From positions 1-33,399 of the forward strand of contig JAJZPU010000003.1 in the NCBI GenBank assembly GCA_021811055.1: a stretch of 33,399 nt of DNA, in the 5' to 3' direction. The notes beneath the pieces were generated by a model. That model saw only the letters and a list, made by a program, of their open reading frames with translations. It had not been told where the DNA came from and ran no database searches. How positions within the stretch are numbered: the first letter of the stretch is position 1; the number at the start of each line of letters is the position of its first letter. Origin of the DNA: a bacterium (GTDB lineage Bacteria; Patescibacteriota; Minisyncoccia; UBA6257; GWB1-50-10). The translations under genes and the position numbers were made by a program. Below, piece after piece: positions 1-8,643 of the stretch.

Positions 1-1
1 C

Positions 2-295
2 GACGCATTATTTCTGAATTTCGACAAGGAGAGCGAAGTATATATAGAAGAAGCCGCCGCGCGATTAAGAAGCGAGGGGATCAAAACGGAAATTTATTTC
101 GGAAATGAGGAAACTATAAAGGGACAGCTCGCATATGCCTTGCATCATGGGGTGCTGATAGTGCTTCTTGCGGGATCGGATGAGAGGGGAAAGGGAACGA
201 TCCAGGTGAAGAACATTGCCGCGCGGACACAGGTGGAAGTCGACCGTTCCGAGGTCGGAAATACGATAAAAAAGATTCTCGGAAGGGAAATTTAG
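2..295 (+). CDS. hisS: Histidyl-tRNA synthetase, C-terminal anticodon-binding part (5' truncated by window)
   Basis: Open frame from base 2: DALFLNFDKESEVYIEEAAARLRSEGIKTEIYFGNEETIKGQLAYALHHGVLIVLLAGSDERGKGTIQVKNIAARTQVEVDRSEVGNTIKKILGREI*; HisRS C-terminal style. Not in the ORF track because it is partial. Confidence 0.75.
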   Translation, partial: DALFLNFDKESEVYIEEAAARLRSEGIKTEIYFGNEETIKGQLAYALHHGVLIVLLAGSDERGKGTIQVKNIAARTQVEVDRSEVGNTIKKILGREI

Positions 296-304
296 TGATA
301 TACT
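296..304 (+). promoter_or_regulatory. Extended -10 promoter (TGaTATACT) 6 nt upstream of hpf ATG
   Basis: TG 296-297, TATACT 299-304, then gagcgc, ATG at 311. Confidence 0.5.
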
Positions 305-310
305 GAGCGC

Positions 311-640
311 ATGAATATCACCATTGTAGCGAAGAAACTGGACTTAACACCATCGATAAAAAAGTTCATAGAAGATAAATTCGGGTCCCTTGCCCGAATG
401 GTTTCCTCATTCGAAAAAGAAGGAGAGCTTGATTGTTTCGTGGAGATCTCGCGGACAACGCGGCACCACAAGAGTGGAGAGGTGTTTTATACGGAGGCGA
501 CATTTAGACTTCCCGGAAAAACGCTTCGTGCCGAAGCGGCCGATCTGGATATACGCGTTGCGATCGACGGAGTGAAGGATACGCTCAAGGCGGAAATCAA
601 AAAATACAAGGAAAAAACGAACGAAAAAAGAAAAAAATAA
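311..640 (+). CDS. hpf: Ribosome hibernation-promoting factor, short HPF/YfiA (RaiA) type
   Basis: 109 aa, MNITIVAKKLDLTPSIKKFIEDKFGSL...; RaiA fold pattern with basic C-terminus. Confidence 0.85.
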   Translation: MNITIVAKKLDLTPSIKKFIEDKFGSLARMVSSFEKEGELDCFVEISRTTRHHKSGEVFYTEATFRLPGKTLRAEAADLDIRVAIDGVKDTLKAEIKKYKEKTNEKRKK

Positions 641-643
641 TAT

Positions 644-2191
644 ATGCCGAAAAAAACGAAATTTTTCAAAAATAAAAAAGTTATTATTGCGGGTATTGTA
701 CTCGTCCTCATTGTAGGTTCGTATTTTATTTTCGGAAGCGGCAAGGACGCGACACGGGAATTGGTCACGGTCATGCGCGGAGACGTCGTGGAAGAGGTGA
801 GTGTCACGGGAAAAGTGGTTCCCGCGAAGAGTATCGATCTCGCGTTCGAAAAAAACGGACGCATCACGCGTCTTCCCGCAACAGTGGGAAAAAAGGTGGC
901 GCAGGGAGAGACTCTCGCGCAGCTCGAGAATGGAGATTTGTGGGCGCAGATCACGCAAGCCGAAGCCACGTTGAAGACTCAGGAGGTTAAGCTCGATGAA
1001 TTGAAACGGGGATCGCGTCCGGAAGAGATCGCGATAAAACAGACGGAGCTGAAGCGCGCGGAGCAGGATCTGCTCAATTACTATCGGAGCGTTCGAGATG
1101 TATTGAACGATGCGTATGCGAAAGCGGATGATGCCGTACGCGCGAAAACAGATGATATTTTTTCCGATGACGATACGCCGAATCCGAAACTGGCATTCAC
1201 CTCTTCGAACACCCAAGGGGCGATCGATGTGGCGTCGATGCGCTATCGTGCGGGGATTGATCTTACGACATGGCGTGCCGAATTGCGGGCGATAAACGAC
1301 AACTCTTCGGAGGAGGAGATTTCCAAAGCGGTCCGTTCGGGAGAACAGTATCTTTCTTTCATACGCGATTTTCTCGCACGAACACTCGATGTTGTGGATG
1401 GAGCAACGGGAGTCGAGGCGACAACGATAAGCACCTATAAATCGAGTATTTACACGGGACGCACGAACGTGAATACGTCATATACATCGTTGAGTTCACA
1501 GGAACAGACGATCGCGTCGCAAAAAATAACAGTGGAACGCATAAAGAACGAATTGGCGCTTACGCTTGCTGGAGCATCATCGGAACAGATCGCGTCGCAG
1601 GAAGCACAGGTGGAACAGGCGCGCGGCAATCTCATGTATTATCGTACGCAATATGAAAAGACACTGCTTCGTGCGCCGTTTTCCGGTACGATAACAAAAG
1701 TGAGCGCGGAAGTGGGTGATATCACTTCGGGAACCCCCGTCGTATCGCTTATCGGATCGGGAAATTTCGAAATAGAAGCGAATATCGCGGAATCTGATAT
1801 CGCGAAAGTAAAAGTGGGGAACACGGCAAAGGTGACGCTTGATGCATATGGCAAGGGAGTTCTTTTTGAAGCGACGATAACGCAGATAGATCTTTCCGAA
1901 ACGGTACTCGAGGGAGTTGCGACGTATAAGACGAAATTTCAGTTCAAGGATAAGGATGATCGGATCCTTCCCGGGCTTACCGCCGATGTGGATGTTATGA
2001 GCGGAAAGAAGGAGAATGTGCTTTTCGTTCCCACACGGAATATCGTGATCGACGGCGGAAAATATTTTGTAATGAAAATTGATGGAGAGAACACCACGAA
2101 GACGGAAATCACGACGGGATTGCGCGGTTCGGACGGACGGACCGAAGTGCTTTCCGGAGTGAACGAGGGCGACAGTATCGGAATCGAATAA
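644..2191 (+). CDS. HlyD/MacA-family periplasmic-adaptor-like protein
   Basis: N-terminal TM, lipoyl-like halves (GKVVPAKSIDLAFEKNGRI; LLRAPFSGTITKVSAEVGDI), coiled coil, beta-barrel; followed by ABC genes. Confidence 0.85.
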   Translation: MPKKTKFFKNKKVIIAGIVLVLIVGSYFIFGSGKDATRELVTVMRGDVVEEVSVTGKVVPAKSIDLAFEKNGRITRLPATVGKKVAQGETLAQLENGDLWAQITQAEATLKTQEVKLDELKRGSRPEEIAIKQTELKRAEQDLLNYYRSVRDVLNDAYAKADDAVRAKTDDIFSDDDTPNPKLAFTSSNTQGAIDVASMRYRAGIDLTTWRAELRAINDNSSEEEISKAVRSGEQYLSFIRDFLARTLDVVDGATGVEATTISTYKSSIYTGRTNVNTSYTSLSSQEQTIASQKITVERIKNELALTLAGASSEQIASQEAQVEQARGNLMYYRTQYEKTLLRAPFSGTITKVSAEVGDITSGTPVVSLIGSGNFEIEANIAESDIAKVKVGNTAKVTLDAYGKGVLFEATITQIDLSETVLEGVATYKTKFQFKDKDDRILPGLTADVDVMSGKKENVLFVPTRNIVIDGGKYFVMKIDGENTTKTEITTGLRGSDGRTEVLSGVNEGDSIGIE

Positions 2192-2195
2192 TCAT

Positions 2196-2918
2196 ATGGA
2201 GGCGCTTATACGGACGGAAAAACTCGAGAAGGTATATATGAACGAGGATGTGTCGACGACGGCTCTTGAGAACATAGCCCTCTCTATAAAGGAGGGTGAG
2301 TTTGTTGCCATTGTCGGTCCCTCAGGATCGGGAAAATCGACACTCATGCAGATACTCGGATGTCTCGACCGTCCGACGGGAGGGAAATATTTTTTCGAGG
2401 GAAAAGAGATCCATAATTATACCGACGACGAATTTGCACGGATACGGAATGAAAAAATAGGATTTGTGTTTCAGGCGTTCAATCTCCTGCCCCGGCTTAC
2501 GGTGCTCGAGAATGTGGCGTTGCCGCTTATGTACAGAGGAATTCCTCCAAGAGAACGCATGAAAAAGGCGAAAGAAATGATCGATCTCGTGGAGCTTTCC
2601 GACAGATCGAACTATCAGACGTCGCGGTTATCGGGAGGACAAAAGCAACGCGTTGCGATCGCGCGAGCGCTCGTGAACGATCCGAAGATCATCTTTGCCG
2701 ACGAACCGACGGGGAATCTCGATTCAAAATCGGGAGGTATCGTGCTTGGATTTTTGCAGGAACTGAACGATCGCGGACACACCATCGTTATCGTGACGCA
2801 TGAATCGTATGTTGCCGAAGCGAGCGACAGGATAGTGCATATCATTGACGGAAAAATAGACAAGGACGAGAAAGTACTTCATCGACGCATCGTCGCGCGC
2901 GAAGGATTCAAAAAATAA
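2196..2918 (+). CDS. ABC transporter ATP-binding protein (MacB/LolD-type)
   Basis: Walker [10 protein letters not shown], signature [15 protein letters not shown], Walker [13 protein letters not shown]. Confidence 0.93.
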   Translation: MEALIRTEKLEKVYMNEDVSTTALENIALSIKEGEFVAIVGPSGSGKSTLMQILGCLDRPTGGKYFFEGKEIHNYTDDEFARIRNEKIGFVFQAFNLLPRLTVLENVALPLMYRGIPPRERMKKAKEMIDLVELSDRSNYQTSRLSGGQKQRVAIARALVNDPKIIFADEPTGNLDSKSGGIVLGFLQELNDRGHTIVIVTHESYVAEASDRIVHIIDGKIDKDEKVLHRRIVAREGFKK

Positions 2919-2922
2919 CCGT

Positions 2923-4164
2923 ATGAGATTCCGCGATTCCATTATTACCGCGAAAAAAGGAATCTCCGTGCACAAGAACAGATCGGCACTCACCGTGCTG
3001 GGTATTGTGATCGGAATTGCTTCGATCATGACGATCATGTCCATGGGTCAAAGTGCCGAGGGTCTGGTGATGGGAGAGATACAGCGTTTCGGTCCCTCGA
3101 ACATATTTCTGTTGCCCGGACGTCAGCCAACCGGTCCGAGCGACAGCGCAGGGACGCTTTTAAACGATTCGTTGAAACAGAAGGATTTCGAGGATTTACA
3201 AAAAAAATCGAATGTGCCGGGAGTGAAAAACGTAATTCCGTATGCGTTCGGATATGTGACGGCATCGTATGATTCCGAAATTTATGACGCAATGGTGATC
3301 GGCAGTACGGAGATCATGAAGAAAAACTTTGATCTTTCTATCGCCCGGGGTTCGTTTTTTGGAAAGACCGATGTCGATGAGAAAGAAAAAGTCGTGGTGA
3401 TTGGGGATAAGGTGCGGGAGGATCTTTTTGGAAATGTAGATCCCATTGGCGAAAAAATACAGCTGAAAAATCAGAAATTCAGAGTCATCGGTGTGCTTGA
3501 GCCCGAAGGACAAGGATCCTTTATCGATTTCAACAAAGCGGTACTCGCTCCCTATACCACCATCCAAGAAAATGTGCTCGGTATCCGTTATTTCAACCGC
3601 ATTGTGGTTGAAGCGGAATCGATAGAAAAAGTTCCCGAGGTTATTCGTGATGTGAAGTCGCTTTTGAGAAACAACCACAACATTGACGATCCGGAGAAGG
3701 ACGATTTTTTCATTCAAACGCAGGAAAGCATCGTGAATCAGGTAAAAACAATCACGGGAATTCTTACGGTGTTACTTTCTTCCGTTGCCGCGATTTCTCT
3801 TGTTGTGGGAGGTGTCGGGATCATGAACATCATGCTTGTGTCGGTTACGGAACGCACGAAGGAGATCGGATTGCGTAAGGCGCTCGGGGCATCGAACAGC
3901 GACATACTCGCGCAATTTTTGTATGAAGCACTGCTTCTTACGGGACTCGGCGGGATAATCGGAGTGGCGCTCGGAGCGGTATTAACATTCATACTTTCAT
4001 ATGCCGCACGGACATTCGGGGGTCTCAATTTTCCATTTTCATTTTCAATCAATGGACTAATGCTTGGAATAGTCGTGTCCGTATCCATCGGTGTTGTTTT
4101 CGGCATATTTCCCGCGCGGAAAGCTTCTAAAAAGAGTCCGATTGAATCATTACACTACGAATAA
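2923..4164 (+). CDS. ABC transporter permease (MacB_PCD + FtsX)
   Basis: N-terminal TM, periplasmic core, GGVGIMNIMLVSVTERTKEIGLRKALGA motif. Confidence 0.92.
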   Translation: MRFRDSIITAKKGISVHKNRSALTVLGIVIGIASIMTIMSMGQSAEGLVMGEIQRFGPSNIFLLPGRQPTGPSDSAGTLLNDSLKQKDFEDLQKKSNVPGVKNVIPYAFGYVTASYDSEIYDAMVIGSTEIMKKNFDLSIARGSFFGKTDVDEKEKVVVIGDKVREDLFGNVDPIGEKIQLKNQKFRVIGVLEPEGQGSFIDFNKAVLAPYTTIQENVLGIRYFNRIVVEAESIEKVPEVIRDVKSLLRNNHNIDDPEKDDFFIQTQESIVNQVKTITGILTVLLSSVAAISLVVGGVGIMNIMLVSVTERTKEIGLRKALGASNSDILAQFLYEALLLTGLGGIIGVALGAVLTFILSYAARTFGGLNFPFSFSINGLMLGIVVSVSIGVVFGIFPARKASKKSPIESLHYE

Positions 4165-4166
4165 CC

Positions 4167-5420
4167 ATGAATTTAAAAGACACCATACGCACCGCAATTC
4201 AGGCGCTCGTGACGCACAAAGGAAGATCGATACTCACCATTCTTGGTATTGTAATCGGCATCAGTGCGATCATGATCGTAATGTCGATGGGGGACAGCGC
4301 AACACAACTTATCGTAAAGGAAATACAGTCATTCGGATCGGAAAATGTTTTTATAAATCCCGGGAAGCCATCAGACGGATTGTTCAGTTTTGGAGGACAG
4401 AGCGCGGCATTACTTTTGAAATCCCTCACCGAAAAAGATGTGGAAAGCCTGCGTGATCCGGCAAATGTTCCCGATGCGATCATCGTAAATCCGGCCGTAA
4501 ACGGATCAGCGTCAATTTCTTTTGAATCTGAAACGAAAACGGTTTCAATGATTGGGAGCGGTGCCGAAGGGTTCGATATTTACAACATATCGGTCGGATT
4601 GGGAAGAAAATTCACGAAAGAGGAAGTGGACGATAAGGCGGCGGTCATTGTTATCGGAAAAAATATCGTGAAGGAACTTTTTGGATCGGAGTCGGCAAAT
4701 CCGGTCGGAGAGAAAATAAAGATAAAAGATAAACGTTTTCGTATCGTGGGCGTTCTTTCCACGTTTGGTACATCGATGTTCGGAATTGATGATATGGTGA
4801 TGATGCCCTATTCGTCTATGCAGCAGTATGTTCTGGGCGTCAGGCACTTTCATGAAATTGCCGTTACGGCACGGACTGCCGACGCGGTACCGGCGATGGT
4901 AAAGGACATAAAACTAACTCTTAGGGATAACCACGACATTGAGGATCCTTCGGATGATGATTTTATTGTGAGTACGCAGGAAGACATTATAAAAAGCGTC
5001 AACAGTATATTGGGTGCCATCACCGTATTTCTCGCTTTTGTCGCGGCGATTTCTCTTGTTGTGGGAGGTGTCGGAGTTATGAATATTATGTTTGTTTCCG
5101 TCACGGAACGCACAAAGGAAATAGGACTTCGAAAAGCGTTGGGTGCGACAAATAAGAATATATTGACGCAGTTTCTCATAGAGGCCGTTTTTCTGACATC
5201 GCTCGGAGGTATCTTCGGGATCATTGTCGGTGCGCTTATCACGTTTTTGGGGGTTGTCGCGGCTTCGTTTTTTACGGGTATCAATTTTCCCTTCCTGTTC
5301 TCCTATTGGGGCGCCTTCCTCGGCATCCTCGTTTCGGGTGGCATTGGCATTGCGTTCGGTATATTTCCCGCATATCAGGCGTCGAAAAAAAGTCCTATTG
5401 AGGCGTTGCGCGACGACTAA
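4167..5420 (+). CDS. ABC transporter permease, paralog of the preceding gene
   Basis: Same MacB_PCD/FtsX layout, GGVGVMNIMFVSVTERTKEIGLRKALGATNKNIL. Confidence 0.92.
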   Translation: MNLKDTIRTAIQALVTHKGRSILTILGIVIGISAIMIVMSMGDSATQLIVKEIQSFGSENVFINPGKPSDGLFSFGGQSAALLLKSLTEKDVESLRDPANVPDAIIVNPAVNGSASISFESETKTVSMIGSGAEGFDIYNISVGLGRKFTKEEVDDKAAVIVIGKNIVKELFGSESANPVGEKIKIKDKRFRIVGVLSTFGTSMFGIDDMVMMPYSSMQQYVLGVRHFHEIAVTARTADAVPAMVKDIKLTLRDNHDIEDPSDDDFIVSTQEDIIKSVNSILGAITVFLAFVAAISLVVGGVGVMNIMFVSVTERTKEIGLRKALGATNKNILTQFLIEAVFLTSLGGIFGIIVGALITFLGVVAASFFTGINFPFLFSYWGAFLGILVSGGIGIAFGIFPAYQASKKSPIEALRDD

Positions 5421-5425
5421 ACAGT

Positions 5426-6130
5426 ATGAAACAACATCGTTTTTTTATCGGGGAAAATAGCATTAAAAAAGAGGGAACACACACGGATGCCGAACTTGCG
5501 CATCAGTTGAAGAAAGTGCTTCGCATGAGATCCGGAGCTACCGTCGTATTTTTCGACGCGTCCGGAAATGAATATACCGTACTGCTTAAAGAAGTGAATG
5601 GATCGGATATCGTGTATGAGATAACGGATAGTAAAAAGAACAATGAAGAAAAAAGGAGAGTGCATCTTTTTGCGAGTATTATAAAACGGGAAAATTTCGA
5701 ATGGATCGTGCAGAAAGCAACCGAATGCGGCGTGTCGGATATTACGCCGATACAGACCGAACGAACGGTGAAGATGGACCTGAAGATGGAGCGATTGAAA
5801 AAAATAATAAAAGAAGCCGCGGAACAGTCGGGACGGGGATACATACCCGAGCTTTTCCCCATAAAAAAATTCAGTGATGTTATGGCGCACGAAGACGGGA
5901 ACGCGATGTCCGTGTTGTGCGATGGAAGTGGCGGGAATGGCGCTGCGGTTTTCGGGAAGAATACGGACATACGGATATTTGTCGGTCCGGAGGGGGGATG
6001 GACCGAACATGAACTTGGATCGGCAAAGGAGAAGGGTATACATATAGTGAACCTCGGATTATTCACGCTGCGTGCGGAAACCGCGGCGGTTATTGCGGCG
6101 TATCTAGGCGTCAATGAAAACAAAGGATAA
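5426..6130 (+). CDS. rsmE: 16S rRNA (uracil-1498-N3)-methyltransferase
   Basis: MKQHRFFI...HLFASIIKRENFEWIVQKATECGVSDITPIQTERT...FVGPEGGWTEHE...LGLFTLRAETAAVIA; classic RsmE motifs. Confidence 0.93.
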   Translation: MKQHRFFIGENSIKKEGTHTDAELAHQLKKVLRMRSGATVVFFDASGNEYTVLLKEVNGSDIVYEITDSKKNNEEKRRVHLFASIIKRENFEWIVQKATECGVSDITPIQTERTVKMDLKMERLKKIIKEAAEQSGRGYIPELFPIKKFSDVMAHEDGNAMSVLCDGSGGNGAAVFGKNTDIRIFVGPEGGWTEHELGSAKEKGIHIVNLGLFTLRAETAAVIAAYLGVNENKG

Positions 6131-6743
6131 AAAAATACGCGCGCGGAACATACTGAAAGGGCTTAAAAAGCTTTTACCGGACGCGGGGATGATGCTCAAA
6201 TATTCGAATAACTGGGAGCTTTTGGTCGCGGTGATGCTTTCGGCGCAATGCACCGACAAAAAAGTGAACGAAGTGACGCGACATCTTTTTAAGAAATACC
6301 GGTCACTTGAACAATATATTCATGCGGACCATCGGGAATTCGAACGGGATATTTATCAGACGGGATTTTATAAAAACAAAACAAAAAATATTCTTGCCGC
6401 GGCGCGGTACATAAAAGAACATCATGGAGGAAAGATACCGAAAACGATGGCGGAAATGATACGAATCCCCGGCGTTGGAAGAAAGACCGCGAATGTCGTG
6501 CTTGGAAATGCGTACGGAGTTGTCGAAGGGATCGCGGTCGACACCCACGTTGCCCGTCTCTCGCAAAAACTCGGATTTTCAAAATACAGGAACCCCGAAA
6601 AAATAGAGAAAGATCTTATGGAACTGTTCATGAAAAAAGACTGGTTCCAGCTCACCTATTATCTTATCGAGTATGGGAGAAAGTATTGCCCTGCGCGAAA
6701 GCATGCTCATGAAAATTGTCCGCTCACAAAATTCGAGAGATAA
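6114..6743 (+). CDS. nth: Endonuclease III
   Basis: LLVAVMLSAQCTDKKVN, HhH IPGVGRKTANVVL, VDTHVARLSQKLG; overlaps rsmE 3' end by 17 nt. Confidence 0.93.
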   Translation: MKTKDKKIRARNILKGLKKLLPDAGMMLKYSNNWELLVAVMLSAQCTDKKVNEVTRHLFKKYRSLEQYIHADHREFERDIYQTGFYKNKTKNILAAARYIKEHHGGKIPKTMAEMIRIPGVGRKTANVVLGNAYGVVEGIAVDTHVARLSQKLGFSKYRNPEKIEKDLMELFMKKDWFQLTYYLIEYGRKYCPARKHAHENCPLTKFER

Positions 6744-6752
6744 TTCTTCCAT

Positions 6753-6780
6753 TTGACATAACCACGATTTTCCGTAGACT
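6753..6780 (+). promoter_or_regulatory. Sigma70-like promoter for tRNA-Ala (TTGACA-16-TAGACT)
   Basis: TTGACA 6753-6758, TAGACT 6775-6780, tRNA begins at 6796. Confidence 0.55.
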
Positions 6781-6795
6781 GGAGAATAGTATTTT

Positions 6796-6869
6796 GCGGG
6801 TATAGCTCAATTGGCGAGAGCGCTTCCCTTGCAAGGAAGAGGTTGCGGGTTCGAATCCTGTTACCTGCA
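6796..6869 (+). tRNA. tRNA-Ala(UGC)
   Basis: Acceptor GCGGGTA/TACCTGC containing the G3:U70 alanine identity pair, anticodon stem CTTCC-CTTGCAA-GGAAG, T loop TTCGAAT; 3' CCA not encoded. Confidence 0.92.
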
Positions 6870-7004
6870 CGCAGCCGGAAATTATACGGTCGCTCCGGAC
6901 ATGACCGGAAATTTCCGTTCCTTGGGCAACGTATCGCCTATTCTTTGAGGCGTTGGTTGTAGGTATAACAAAACCTTCAGTTGCTCAAGCGATATTTTTA
7001 TTTG

Positions 7005-7028
7005 TAACCCTTCTGAAACGAAGGGTTT
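7005..7028 (+). terminator. Possible intrinsic-type hairpin AACCCTTC/GAAGGGTT
   Basis: 8-bp stem with 6-nt loop, followed by only moderately T-rich TTATATTTA. Confidence 0.35.
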
Positions 7029-7068
7029 ATATTTACCATATGCCTGTTTTATGGCACTATAAAAACAC

Positions 7069-7152
7069 GCCCGGGTGTCGGAACTGGTAGACGATCACGA
7101 CTCAAAATCGTGTGGCCGTAAGGCCGTGTGGGTTCAAGTCCCACCTCGGGCA
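7069..7152 (+). tRNA. tRNA-Leu(CAA)
   Basis: Acceptor GCCCGGG/CTCGGGC, anticodon arm CACGA-CTCAAAA-TCGTG, long variable arm TGGCCGTAAGGCCG, T loop TTCAAGT; CCA not encoded. Confidence 0.93.
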
Positions 7153-7158
7153 CGACAT

Positions 7159-8157
7159 ATGCCAGCACGCACTATTGCAATATTCAACCAAAAAGGAGGA
7201 GTGGGAAAAACGACCACCGCAATGAATCTGAGCGGGTATTGTGCTATGCTCGGAAAAAAGACGCTCCTTATCGATTTCGATTCACAGTTCAACGCAACGG
7301 TCGGACTCGGTGTCCGCCATGCTCCCGATGAAACGATCTATCACGCGCTTCTCGGGGGAAAGCATCCTTGGGAAGTCATCCGTCGCACATATCTTGCGGG
7401 TCTCGATCTCGCGCCCGCGACATCCGATCTCGCCGGCGCGCTCATCGAAATGGTGGAAGTTCCCCGCCGCGAATATTTGTTGAGAAAATTCGTGGAAGCG
7501 GTACGCGGCGAGTATGACTATATTTTCGTCGATCTGGGACCAAGTCTGAATCTGCTTACCATAAACGGACTGCTTGCGGCGGATGAGGTTATCATTCCCG
7601 TACAGTGCGAATATTACAGTCTCGAAGGGATCGCTCAGGTGCTCGAGACGCTCGATCTCATACGAAAGAATTTGAATCATCCGATAAAGATCGGAGGAGC
7701 GCTTCTTACGATGTATGACAAGCGTGAAAAACTTTCAAGGGAGATCGCGCGGGAAATCAGACGCCGTTTTCCGTATCATGTGTACGACATAGAAATTCCG
7801 CGGTCGGTGGCGCTTGCCGAAGCGCCGAGTTTTCAAAAACCAATCATGTTGTATGCGCCGCAGAGTCCCGGCGCGTTGGCGTATGAAGAGCTTGCAAAAG
7901 AGCTCATCGGGGAAATTCCACGGACGAAGAGCGAAATATCGTCGTTTTATAAAAAGACCTATCCCGAAGAATTGAAAGTGGATCTGCGGCCGTCACCCAC
8001 GCCCGTACGCGACGAAAAAGAATATGTGGTTGAATACGGCACATATCTTCCGGATGTGCCGGAGGAGGTTCCGCCGCCGCTTATCCTTATGATTCACGAA
8101 CACATGGATCCGGAGAGTGCCGGAGAAAACACCATATCTCCCGTCGGCGCGTTTTAA
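7159..8157 (+). CDS. parA: ParA/Soj-like partition ATPase
   Basis: MPARTIAIFNQKGGVGKTTTAMNL deviant Walker A. Start set to ATG 7159 because the tracked start at 7075 lies inside tRNA-Leu. Confidence 0.9.
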   Translation: MPARTIAIFNQKGGVGKTTTAMNLSGYCAMLGKKTLLIDFDSQFNATVGLGVRHAPDETIYHALLGGKHPWEVIRRTYLAGLDLAPATSDLAGALIEMVEVPRREYLLRKFVEAVRGEYDYIFVDLGPSLNLLTINGLLAADEVIIPVQCEYYSLEGIAQVLETLDLIRKNLNHPIKIGGALLTMYDKREKLSREIAREIRRRFPYHVYDIEIPRSVALAEAPSFQKPIMLYAPQSPGALAYEELAKELIGEIPRTKSEISSFYKKTYPEELKVDLRPSPTPVRDEKEYVVEYGTYLPDVPEEVPPPLILMIHEHMDPESAGENTISPVGAF

Positions 8158-8198
8158 GAGCGATACACCCGTTGTGCACAATCGAATTTTTTGCGGGG

Positions 8199-8226
8199 TT
8201 GACGCCATGCGCACCTTTTGTATCAT
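8199..8226 (+). promoter_or_regulatory. Sigma70-like promoter (TTGACG-16-TATCAT) in the parA-parB spacer
   Basis: TTGACG 8199-8204, TATCAT 8221-8226. Confidence 0.5.
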
Positions 8227-8332
8227 TGGTAGTGGTTTCTATTATGTGCGCGAATCGGCTGCGGACTGAATGTCCGGCCGGCAGGAGGTTCGTATGTACG
8301 TTTGCGGACATGATATGGATCCGTGTACACGT

Positions 8333-8497
8333 TAAACGCTGAAACAGGGGACGCTTTTGTGCTATTTGCCGCATCACATATTTTCGTCATCTCGAGCTGC
8401 TCTTTATATTAACTCACACAAATATTAAACGCTCGAGGTTCGTAACGAAAAACAATTGCAGCAAAAGGCATGGAAAGGAAGCCTCTGTTTTAGTTTA
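8333..8497 (+). ncRNA. Candidate structured RNA (rod-like fold) between parA and parB
   Basis: Nested complementary segments: 8333-8337/8493-8497, 8340-8350/8482-8492, 8354-8362/8458-8467 (one bulge), 8381-8387/8445-8451, 8389-8397/8431-8439, 8403-8410/8421-8429. Strand inferred from the upstream promoter. Confidence 0.5.
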
Positions 8498-8643
8498 CAT
8501 ACCTGTTATCAACCATACATTTCTCTTCACTCGGGCGCTCCTGGACGCTAGCCCAAGTCATACCCTCGTTCGGAGAAATGTGTATTGAAGTTAAATTTAA
8601 TTATTTAGTTGTGGGTTGTTGGTCGTTGGTTTATTATTTACTT

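Noticed and set aside
407-1216. 269-aa minus-strand ORF over hpf and the adaptor gene
   Set aside because: Low-complexity, Arg/Phe/Ile-rich antisense shadow of well-supported plus-strand genes.
5417-6123. Minus-strand ORFs over rsmE
   Set aside because: Antisense shadows of clear RsmE coding sequence.
7075-7158. 28-residue N-terminal extension of parA in the ORF track
   Set aside because: It is translated tRNA-Leu sequence; ParA starts at ATG 7159 (MPARTIAIFNQKGG).
8160-8577. tmRNA or RNase P RNA in the parA-parB spacer
   Set aside because: Searched by eye for a tRNA-like end, tag-like ORF ending in AA, and P4/GAGGAAAGTCC signatures; none found, so only a generic structured RNA is proposed.
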